In this document: positions 15,092 to 21,774 of the stretch, piece after piece
Position numbering within the stretch: position 1 is the first letter of the stretch
Layout: every line of letters begins with the position of its first letter
From: Micromonospora inaquosa
GTDB lineage: Bacteria > Actinomycetota > Actinomycetes > Mycobacteriales > Micromonosporaceae
NCBI RefSeq assembly: GCF_003857055.1
Contig: NZ_QGSZ01000232.1
Coordinates: forward strand, 1 to 40,300
Direction of reading: 5' to 3'
DNA length: 40,300 nucleotides
Translations under genes and position numbers: made by a program
Notes under the pieces: model-generated
Database searches by the model: none
What the model saw: the letters and a program-made list of their open reading frames with translations, nothing else
Told to the model about the DNA's origin: nothing

Positions 15092-15934
15092 TTACGGGTG
15101 CCGGAGCACCCAGACGTCCTCGTGCGCCACGAGGTGCACGGGGACGCCTTCGGCGCGGGCTCGGCGGACCGCCATCAGGCCAAACATGCTGGCCCGGTGC
15201 ACGATCTGCCCGTCGCGGACGGCGGCGAGCATCGCCGCGCACCGCTCCACCGGGACCAGGCCGACCGACGTGGCCACGGCCAGCAGCTCGCCGGGCAGGT
15301 CCACGAAGTCGTCCCGCTGGCGGCGTACCGGTCGGCAGGTGATGACCACGGTCCCGCCGGGACGCAGCAGCTGGTAGCTCGCGGCCAGGATCTCGGCGAA
15401 CCCGTCGAGCAAGCGGGACCATCCCGCATAGGCGAGGTTGCCCGACTCCCGGTCCCCATAGAGGTGGTCCCGCTTGCGTACCCCGGTACTCGTCGCCCGC
15501 ACCAGGCCGTGAGTCCCCCTGCCGTAGGGCGGAGAGGTGAGCACGAGTCCCGCTCGCCCGACCGTGGACGCCGGGACCAGATCGAGCAACCTGGTGGCGT
15601 CGCCGGTGACGACTCGCCCGGTGCCGGCGGCGCCCTGCGACGCAGCCAGCGCGACGTTCGCTTCGGCCAGGGCGGTGAAGCGGGGCTCGATGTCGATCCC
15701 GATCCCCTCCCGCCCCAGGTGCATGGCCTCCACGAGGGTGGTGCCCGACCCGCACATCGGGTCGAACACCAGGTCTCCCAGCGCGGTGTAGGCCCGAATG
15801 GCGTGAGCGGCCAGGTTGGGCAGCATCTTGCCCGGATGGCTGGACGACTCCGGGACGTAGCGGCCTCGCCGCTGGTCCCGCGAGGGCTGCTGGCAGGTCA
15901 GCCACACCGACGTGACCGGCATCGGCTCGGTCAC
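15092..15934 (-). CDS. DNA (cytosine-N4/adenine-N6) methyltransferase
   Basis: A 280-residue amino-methyltransferase. VFDPMCGSGTT (56-66) is the S-adenosylmethionine-binding motif I, and TSPPYGRG (133-140) is the catalytic motif IV. KMLPNLAAHAIRAYT before motif I is the motif X-like segment, so the order is X-I-IV. SPPY in place of NPPY is usual for N4-cytosine and beta-type enzymes. The protein lacks a large target recognition domain, so its specificity cannot be predicted. No restriction endonuclease is adjacent, so it appears solitary. The GTG at 15934 overlaps the stop of the upstream gene as GTGA. The repeat segment with GCGGGACT sites lies directly downstream. Confidence 0.87.
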   Translation of the reverse strand: MTEPMPVTSVWLTCQQPSRDQRRGRYVPESSSHPGKMLPNLAAHAIRAYTALGDLVFDPMCGSGTTLVEAMHLGREGIGIDIEPRFTALAEANVALAASQGAAGTGRVVTGDATRLLDLVPASTVGRAGLVLTSPPYGRGTHGLVRATSTGVRKRDHLYGDRESGNLAYAGWSRLLDGFAEILAASYQLLRPGGTVVITCRPVRRQRDDFVDLPGELLAVATSVGLVPVERCAAMLAAVRDGQIVHRASMFGLMAVRRARAEGVPVHLVAHEDVWVLRHP

Positions 15935-16500
15935 CGCCCACCCCCGTTCCCGGCCGCGCTGAGCGTCATGATCAGCACGTCGGTGTGGATGTCGAGCAGC
16001 GTCTCCTGCCCACGCCGGGGCGGCCGGTCGGCCGCCACGATGTGCTGCAGGTAGCTCAGGCCCGCCGTCTTGGCGGCAACGATGACGTCGACCGGTGCGG
16101 TCACGTCGTGGCTGAGCAGGACGGCCACGCAGCCGCCCGGCAGCAGAGCGTCCCGGCAGCGGATGAAGAACTCCACCGGGACCAGGCCGTCGAGCGGCCA
16201 GCCGGTGACGATGAGCCGCGCGGGCTCCCGCCCCCAGCCGGCCTGCCGGGCCGCCTGAAGGTGACTGCGGCGGCTGGCCGCGATGACCGCGCGGGCCAGC
16301 TGCGGCCCGTCAGCCAGATCGACGATCAGCTCGCCGGGATGGGTGAGGTTGTGCACGGGCCGCACCCCCATGGCGTTGGACATGGTGTCGCCCCTGCGCG
16401 GGGCGGGCACCGGCCAGACGGTGATCGGCACGGGCACGTCGCCCGGCACGACGTCCCCGACCGGGACCGGGGCGCTGTGGTGATTGGTGTTATCGGTCAT
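15931..16500 (-). CDS. Methyltransferase-like protein lacking motif I, partner of the methyltransferase
   Basis: A 189-residue protein. Its second half has the look of the C-terminal half of a Rossmann methyltransferase: RCRDALLPGGCVAVLLSHD, DVIVAAKTAGLSYLQHIVAA and TDVLIMTL correspond to the strand after motif IV and the last two strands. There is no glycine-rich motif I and no (S/N)PPY, so catalysis is unlikely. GELIVDLADGPQ might be a remnant cofactor strand. It is coupled by GTGA to the intact enzyme, which suggests a subunit or specificity partner. The ATG at 16500 is chosen; the ATG at 16383 with AGGGG upstream is an alternative. Confidence 0.6.
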   Translation of the reverse strand: MTDNTNHHSAPVPVGDVVPGDVPVPITVWPVPAPRRGDTMSNAMGVRPVHNLTHPGELIVDLADGPQLARAVIAASRRSHLQAARQAGWGREPARLIVTGWPLDGLVPVEFFIRCRDALLPGGCVAVLLSHDVTAPVDVIVAAKTAGLSYLQHIVAADRPPRRGQETLLDIHTDVLIMTLSAAGNGGGR

Positions 16501-16579
16501 AGGCACGGTGGCCCCCGGACCGGCGGGCGTACTGACAGTGCCTAGAACGGCCGTGTTGGGCCGATCGAACCCGCCCCCG

Positions 16580-16698
16580 ACCTGACAGAACCAGTCAGCG
16601 ACCGATCCTGCGGACCGGGCTGACAGCCGCGAACCTGACACGAACTGTCCGAACCTGTCCCGATCTAACGGAGCCTTGAGGTGTCAGGTCGCCTGTCT
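16580..16698. promoter_or_regulatory. Palindrome cluster B in the divergent region
   Basis: Several ACCTGACAG/CTGTCAGGT half or near-full sites: ACCTGACAG at 16580, GCTGACAG at 16619, ACCTGACA at 16633, ACCTGTCC at 16653, GTGTCAGGT at 16681. This is the only gap where the minus arm (methyltransferase pair) and the plus arm (sigma-like protein and transfer genes) are divergent, so it is the natural place for a switch. Confidence 0.65.
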
Positions 16699-16757
16699 CC
16701 AATCGAGCCACGAGCCGCCGCAGCCGGCGGTTCGGCTCCACCACGAGGGGACACGAC

Positions 16758-17528
16758 ATGCCAACCACCACCACCTCCTTCCGCTCCGGCGCCCTGGCCC
16801 AGGCCGAGCAGGCGTTCGCGCTGCTGACCTGCGAGCCCGCGCCGCTGGTGTTCGACGCCCGCCCGGTGCCCGGCCTGCCGGACAAGACCATGCCGCTGGA
16901 TGCGCTGCGCAAGATGATGCTGTTCGAGAGCTACGACTCCGACACCATCGACGCGACGTGGCGGCAGCTCGCGCTGCAGGCCCGGGAATGGGGACCGGCG
17001 TGGGTCGTCGGCGCGATCGGCGTCGCCCTGCCCGCCCTGACCCACTTCGCCGCGAAGTTCAGCCGCGGCTACCCCCGCCACGCCGAGGACATCGACTCGG
17101 AGATCCTGGCCGAGTTCCTGCACGCGCTGCGCACCGCCGACCTCGACCGGCCCCGGCTGTGGATGCGCCTGACCTGGGCGGCGTACCGAGGCGGCGAAGC
17201 GGTCATCAAGAAGATCCGCGACACCGAGGAGCTTCCCGCCGAGCTGTCCAGCGGATCGCGTACGCCCAAGCGCCCGTACGGCCACCCGGACCTTCTGCTC
17301 GGCCGGGCCGCCGCCGCTGGCGTCATCACCTCGGAGGCCGCCGAGCTCATCAGCGCGACCCGCTTCGGCGACGCGCTCATCGAGACGCTGGCCGCCGAGA
17401 AGGGCGTGACCGCCTCCGTGCTGCGCATGCGGCGCCGCCGCGCCGAACGAGCCGTAGCCGCGGCCGTCGTACGAGGCGAACTGTCCGTCCCGGCCCGTAC
17501 CCAGCTGCGCGAACCCGCGCTCGCCTGA
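16758..17528 (+). CDS. Sigma-factor-like or HTH regulatory protein
   Basis: A 256-residue soluble protein. The middle (YPRHAEDIDSEILAEFLHAL, RPRLWMRLTWAAYRGG) resembles sigma region 2, and the end (AGVITSEAAELISATRFGDA, then LAAEKGVTASVLRMRRRRAE) resembles a sigma region 4 or other helix-turn-helix with an Arg-rich recognition helix. Both are divergent, so I call it sigma-like and not a confirmed sigma factor. It starts the plus arm, 60 bases after palindrome cluster B, and is followed by a strong terminator. It is the best candidate for a local regulator of the transfer operon. Confidence 0.6.
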   Translation: MPTTTTSFRSGALAQAEQAFALLTCEPAPLVFDARPVPGLPDKTMPLDALRKMMLFESYDSDTIDATWRQLALQAREWGPAWVVGAIGVALPALTHFAAKFSRGYPRHAEDIDSEILAEFLHALRTADLDRPRLWMRLTWAAYRGGEAVIKKIRDTEELPAELSSGSRTPKRPYGHPDLLLGRAAAAGVITSEAAELISATRFGDALIETLAAEKGVTASVLRMRRRRAERAVAAAVVRGELSVPARTQLREPALA

Positions 17529-17560
17529 CGGGCAACTCGCCACATCCCGCCGCAACACCA

Positions 17561-17591
17561 AGGCCGCCCCGGGCATCGCCCGGGGCGGCCT
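17561..17591 (+). terminator. Strong terminator after the sigma-like gene
   Basis: A perfect 14-bp stem (AGGCCGCCCCGGGC) with an ATC loop, followed by CTTTCG. It starts 33 bases after the stop at 17528. It separates the regulator from the type IV secretion operon. Confidence 0.8.
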
Positions 17592-17630
17592 CTTTCGCGT
17601 CCCCGCAAGCCGGTTGCGTTGCGGGGCAGC

Positions 17631-17713
17631 CCTGTCAGGTCCGCCGACGCGGCGCGGCTGTCAGGCGCAGACAGGTCGTGACAGGTCGCAGGCCGGTTCG
17701 ATCGCCCTGACAG
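17631..17713. promoter_or_regulatory. Palindrome cluster C upstream of the secretion operon
   Basis: CCTGTCAGGT at 17631, CTGTCAGG at 17658, AGACAGGT at 17669, TGACAGGT at 17679 and CCTGACAG at 17706. The cluster lies 208 to 290 bases upstream of the pilin gene, where promoter-proximal operator sites could act. Confidence 0.7.
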
Positions 17714-17828
17714 CACGGATCTGGGCGGTGCATGTCATCCACGGCATGCCCGCCCGGTGGGGACAACCCACGGGCGAGGCCCTACAGGTCCGGCATGGCT
17801 GGCGCGGCGTACTGACACCGCAATCCCT

Positions 17829-17842
17829 TCCCTTGCAAGGGA
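17829..17842. promoter_or_regulatory. 14-bp perfect palindrome upstream of the pilin gene
   Basis: TCCCTTGCAAGGGA is a perfect palindrome located 79 bases before the pilin ATG. A related core, CCTTCGCGAAGG, is at 25588. It could be an operator for a second dimeric regulator. Confidence 0.45.
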
Positions 17843-17920
17843 GGAGCGCCCCCACCGGATTTCTCCAGGACTTCGCCCGGTCCCCACCGCGGCGGCCCCC
17901 ACATCCTGTGGAGCGCCGCA

Positions 17921-18217
17921 ATGCACACAACTCTGCACTACCTCAACGACATCCTCGCCGCCGCGCCGCAACCGCTGGCGGCCCCGAAAACCCTGCCGCA
18001 GGTCATCGACGGCATCCGCACGTGGATCATGGGCATCATCGCCGCCGTGGCCACGATGTTCCTCGTCGTGGGTGGCCTGCGCTACATGGCCGCCGGAGGC
18101 GACCCGAGCCAGGTCGAGCAGGCCAAGGGCAACTTCAAGTCCGCCCTGATCGGCTACGCCCTGGCCGTGCTCGCACCGGTCGTGCTGACCGTCCTGCAGG
18201 GCATCCTCGGCGGCTGA
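17921..18217 (+). CDS. VirB2/TrbC-like pilin subunit
   Basis: A 98-residue protein with a hydrophilic N-terminus (about 30 residues, Pro/Ala-rich) and two membrane helices, at about 34-55 (TWIMGIIAAVATMFLVVGGL) and 72-95 (SALIGYALAVLAPVVLTVL), joined by a short loop with RYMAAGGDPSQVEQAKG. This size and two-helix hairpin, together with the GGDPSQVEQAKG loop, match VirB2/TrbC-type pilin proteins of type IV secretion systems. The ATG follows GGAG. It opens the secretion operon, 17 bases before the TrbL-like gene. Confidence 0.75.
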   Translation: MHTTLHYLNDILAAAPQPLAAPKTLPQVIDGIRTWIMGIIAAVATMFLVVGGLRYMAAGGDPSQVEQAKGNFKSALIGYALAVLAPVVLTVLQGILGG

Positions 18218-18233
18218 GGACAGGACACCCATC

Positions 18234-19139
18234 ATGGTCAACTGGCTGATGAATGGGCTGGTCGACTGGCTCGCCGAGCGGTTGCAAGACCTGCTCGGCG
18301 GGCTCCTCGCCTACCTGAGCTCATCGATGTTCCTCTCACCGAACGTCACCGTCCTGCCGCAGGTACAGACGATCGCGACCAAAAGCGCGTACGTCGTCAA
18401 CACCTGCTTCATCCTCGCCATCATCGCCGCCGGCATCGCCACGATGGCCGGCGGCTCGGTCGAGATGCGTTACAGCATCAAGGATCTGGTACCCCGCCTC
18501 ATCGTCGGACTGGTCGCCAGCAACTTCGCCGTCGCGCTGAGCGCCGCGCTGATCGAGATCGCCAACGCGCTGAGCGTGTCCACGGTCGGCACAGCGGCAC
18601 CGACGACCGACGCGGTCAACGCGACTCGCACCCACGTGGCCGCCGCGCTGAGCGACGAAGGCACCGCCCTGGTCGCGCTCGTCGTCGGCCTGCTGATCGT
18701 CGGGCTGATGTTCGCCCTGCTCGGCAGCTGGATCGTCCGGATCGGCGTGCTCATCATCTGGGCCGGAGTCGCCCCCGTCGCCCTCGCCTGCTACGCCACG
18801 CCCTGGACCCAGGGCGCGGCGGACCTGTGGTGGCGCACCGGGATCGGCTGCCTGGCCACACCAACGCTGCAGGCCATCGCCTTCAGCACGGGCGTGCAAC
18901 TGCTGATCGACCCGAACAGCAGCCTGCCAGTGCTGATCGGCCTGCCCGGCTCGGACATCATCAACCTGATGATCACGGCCGTGCTGCTGTGGGTCACGCT
19001 CAAGATCCCGAGCATGATGCGCCGGTACGTGACTCACAAGGGCGGCCCCAGCATGGGCGGCGTGCTGGTCCGGGCGGTCCTGATCCAGTCCATCACCCGC
19101 AAGATCCCGTTCGGGCGCACGATGCGAGGTGGGCGATGA
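18234..19139 (+). CDS. TrbL/VirB6-like polytopic membrane protein
   Basis: A 301-residue inner-membrane protein with about six hydrophobic segments, including YVVNTCFILAIIAAGIATMA, LVALVVGLLIVGLMFALLGS, and VLIIWAGVAPVALACYA. The WAGVAPVALACYATPWTQGA stretch resembles the conserved central region of TrbL/VirB6 channel proteins in Gram-positive transfer systems. It would form part of the translocation channel. Its stop overlaps the next start as ATGA. The last 30 residues are positively charged, ending RKIPFGRTMRGGR, and should be cytoplasmic. Confidence 0.75.
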   Translation: MVNWLMNGLVDWLAERLQDLLGGLLAYLSSSMFLSPNVTVLPQVQTIATKSAYVVNTCFILAIIAAGIATMAGGSVEMRYSIKDLVPRLIVGLVASNFAVALSAALIEIANALSVSTVGTAAPTTDAVNATRTHVAAALSDEGTALVALVVGLLIVGLMFALLGSWIVRIGVLIIWAGVAPVALACYATPWTQGAADLWWRTGIGCLATPTLQAIAFSTGVQLLIDPNSSLPVLIGLPGSDIINLMITAVLLWVTLKIPSMMRRYVTHKGGPSMGGVLVRAVLIQSITRKIPFGRTMRGGR

Positions 19140-20029
19140 CCCACGACGAAGACACCACCCCGCGCGCCGTGGTAACGGCCGACGTCAACGCACCGGACCG
19201 CATCGCGTTCGGGCTCACGTTCCGGCAGCTGGCCATCGTCGGCGGCGTCGGCCTCGGCGGGTTCGGCATCTACCGGACCTTCGGGCCGCTGCTGCCCCCA
19301 CCCGTGTGGATCGTCGCCGGGATGATCGTGTTCTCCATCGCGATCGTCGTCGCCCTCGGGCGGCGTGACGGCCTGCCGCTGGACGTGTGGCTCAAGCACG
19401 GGATCACGCTGTCGCGCAGCCCGCGCCAGCTCGCCCCCGGCAGCGCTCGGGCGACCTCGGTCGCCGCGGTGGCCGGCAAGACGAGCGTCCCGGCGCCGCT
19501 GCGCTCGCCGGTCACGGCGGTCAGCGCGAGCGGAGTCGTCACCTCCGAGGGCAAGTCCCGGGTGCTGATCGCCTGTGGTACTACGAACATCCACCTGCGT
19601 ACCGGCGGCGAGCAGGGCGCGCTGCTGGACGGGTTCGGCCGGTTCCTCAACAGCCTGACTGGCCCCGCGCAGATCGTCGTGGCCGCGCAGCGCCACGACC
19701 TGACCGCGCACGCGCAGGCCACCGTCGACCACGCGCCCCGCCTGCCGCATCCGGCTCTGGCGGCGGCAGCCGACGACTACGCCGAGTTCCTTCTCGACCT
19801 CGATGAGGAGCGCGATCCGTTGCGCCGTCAGGTGCTGGCCGTCATCACCGGCGAGCAGGTCGCCGATACCGCCGTACGCGCCCTGACCGGGCTCGGTGTC
19901 GAAGCCGCTGCCCTGGACGGCCCGGCGGTGTCCGCCGCGCTGGCCACCGCCGCCGATCCCTTCAACCCACCGGTGCCCGGCCCGAGAGCCGTTCCGGGCG
20001 CCCCCATCACCCTGCGGAGCAGCGAATGA
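19136..20029 (+). CDS. PrgI/VirB3-like type IV secretion protein
   Basis: A 297-residue protein. Residues 15 to 85 carry the PrgI pattern: ADVNAPDRIAFGLTFRQLAI, then two closely spaced membrane helices (about 33-50 and 58-78), then a cytoplasmic part. The remaining 200 residues are Ala-rich, soluble and mixed alpha/beta, with IHLRTGGEQGALLDGFGRF and TGPAQIVVAAQRHDL; similar regions occur in actinobacterial PrgI-type proteins next to VirB4 ATPases. It is coupled by ATGA overlaps on both sides. It probably links the membrane channel to the ATPase encoded next. Confidence 0.75.
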   Translation: MTHDEDTTPRAVVTADVNAPDRIAFGLTFRQLAIVGGVGLGGFGIYRTFGPLLPPPVWIVAGMIVFSIAIVVALGRRDGLPLDVWLKHGITLSRSPRQLAPGSARATSVAAVAGKTSVPAPLRSPVTAVSASGVVTSEGKSRVLIACGTTNIHLRTGGEQGALLDGFGRFLNSLTGPAQIVVAAQRHDLTAHAQATVDHAPRLPHPALAAAADDYAEFLLDLDEERDPLRRQVLAVITGEQVADTAVRALTGLGVEAAALDGPAVSAALATAADPFNPPVPGPRAVPGAPITLRSSE

Positions 20030-21774
20030 ACCTGTGGAAAACCAAGAAGAGGGTTGCGGCCGGGGAGGGCATGCCCTCCCCGGCCGCCTTGTCGGTCACC
20101 CCCTGGCACGTGCAGGTCGGCGACGGCTACGCCGCCACCTTCGCCGTCACCGGCTACCCGGCCGAGGTCGGCCCGGCCTGGCTCGATCCGCTGCTGTCCT
20201 ACCCGGGCCGCGTGGACGTGGCCGTGCACATCGACCCGGTCGCGGCGCAGCTGGCCGCGCCGATGCTCAAGCGCCAGCGCGCCCGTCTGGAGTCCTCGCG
20301 CCGTCTGGACGCCGACCAGGGCAAGCTCGGCGACCCGATGACCGAGGCGGCGGCAGCCGACGCCGCCGACCTCGCCGAGCGCGTCGCCCGGGGTGCGGCC
20401 AAGCTGTTCGACGTCGGCATCTACGTCACCATCCACGCCCGCCACCTCGACGAGCTACGCGCGGTCACCGCGGGCGTCAAGTCGGCCGCCGCGTCGGTCC
20501 TTCTGGACCTGCAGCCGACCACGTTCCGCCACCAGCAGGGCTGGGTGGCCACGCTGCCGATCGGCGTGGACCCGCTGCGGATGCGCCGCATCCTCGATAC
20601 CAACTCGCTCGCGGCGGCGTTCCCGCTGGCGTCGGCGGATCTGGCCGCACCGGCACCGGGCGTCCTGGCCCCGCCGGACGGCGTGCTCTACGGGCTGAAC
20701 ACCACCAGCAACGGCGTGCTGCTGTGGGACCGGTGGCGGCAGGACAACCACAACTCCGTCGTCCTCGCCCAGTCCGGCGCGGGCAAGTCGTACTTCGTCA
20801 AGCTGGAGGTGCTGCGGAACCTGTACCAGGGCACCCGGGTTTCGATCATCGATCCCGAGGACGAGTACGCACCGCTGGCGGAGCACGTCGGGGGGACCGT
20901 CGTGCAGCTCGGCCTGCCGGGCGTACGCATCAACCCCCTGGATCTGCCCCACGACGACCGGGCCGACACGCTGACCCGGCGCGGGCTGTACCTGCACACG
21001 CTGATCGCGGTCATGCTCGGCGCACCGCCGCCACCGACCGAGCGCGCTGCCCTCGATCGGGCGATCACGGCCACGTACGCGGCGGCCGGGATCAACGGCG
21101 ACCCGGCCACCTGGGCCAAGCCCGCGCCGCTGCTGCGGGACCTGGCCGAGGTGCTGGCGGCCGACGAGGACCCGGCGGCCGAGCAGCTGGCCGCCCGGCT
21201 GGCCCCATGGAGCACGGGCAACTTCTCCAGCCTGTTCGACGGACCGACGTCCACCGCCCCGGACGGCCACCTGGTCGTCTGGTCGCTGCGGCACCTGCCC
21301 GACGAGCTGCGCACGGTCGGCACGCTCCTGGCCCTGGACTCGATCTGGTCGGGCATCGACACTCCGTCGTCTGGCGTACGCCGGCGGCGGCACCTCGTCG
21401 TGGTCGACGAAGCCTGGCTGCTGATGAGGGACGGGGAGGGTGCCCGGTTCCTGTTCCGCATGGCCAAGGCCGCGCGCAAGCGGTCGGCCGGGCTGTGCGT
21501 CGTCACCCAGGACGCGGCCGACGTGCTGTCCACCGACCTCGGGATGGCCGTGGTGTCCAACGCCGCGACCCAAGTGCTGATGCACCAGTCGACCCAGGCC
21601 ATCGACAAGGTGAAGGAGGCGTTCTCGCTGACCGCCGGGGAAGCCCGGCTGCTCCTGGCGGCGCCACGCGGGGAGGGTCTGCTCGTCGCTGGCCGCTCGC
21701 GGATTCCGTTCCGCAGCGTCGGGTCGGCGGCCGAGCACAAGATCGCCGTGACGGGGATCGGTGAGGCGTCATGA
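20026..21774 (+). CDS. VirB4/TraC-like type IV secretion ATPase
   Basis: A 582-residue ATPase. The N-terminal 230 residues form the VirB4-type mixed domain (HVQVGDGYAATFAVTGYP, WLDPLLSYP). Walker A is VLAQSGAGKSYFVKLE (246-261), an IIDPEDEYAPLAEHVGG segment follows at 274-290, and Walker B is HLVVVDEAWLLM (456-467). CVVTQDAADVLSTDLG is the sensor/arginine region after it. Such ATPases power pilus assembly and DNA transfer at the inner membrane. It starts and ends with ATGA overlaps, so translation is coupled along the operon. Confidence 0.9.
   Translation: MNLWKTKKRVAAGEGMPSPAALSVTPWHVQVGDGYAATFAVTGYPAEVGPAWLDPLLSYPGRVDVAVHIDPVAAQLAAPMLKRQRARLESSRRLDADQGKLGDPMTEAAAADAADLAERVARGAAKLFDVGIYVTIHARHLDELRAVTAGVKSAAASVLLDLQPTTFRHQQGWVATLPIGVDPLRMRRILDTNSLAAAFPLASADLAAPAPGVLAPPDGVLYGLNTTSNGVLLWDRWRQDNHNSVVLAQSGAGKSYFVKLEVLRNLYQGTRVSIIDPEDEYAPLAEHVGGTVVQLGLPGVRINPLDLPHDDRADTLTRRGLYLHTLIAVMLGAPPPPTERAALDRAITATYAAAGINGDPATWAKPAPLLRDLAEVLAADEDPAAEQLAARLAPWSTGNFSSLFDGPTSTAPDGHLVVWSLRHLPDELRTVGTLLALDSIWSGIDTPSSGVRRRRHLVVVDEAWLLMRDGEGARFLFRMAKAARKRSAGLCVVTQDAADVLSTDLGMAVVSNAATQVLMHQSTQAIDKVKEAFSLTAGEARLLLAAPRGEGLLVAGRSRIPFRSVGSAAEHKIAVTGIGEAS

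Noticed and set aside
18827..19135. N-terminal extension of the PrgI-like gene
   Set aside because: The longer frame overlaps the TrbL-like gene by 300 bases out of frame. The ATGA overlap at 19136 fixes the true start.
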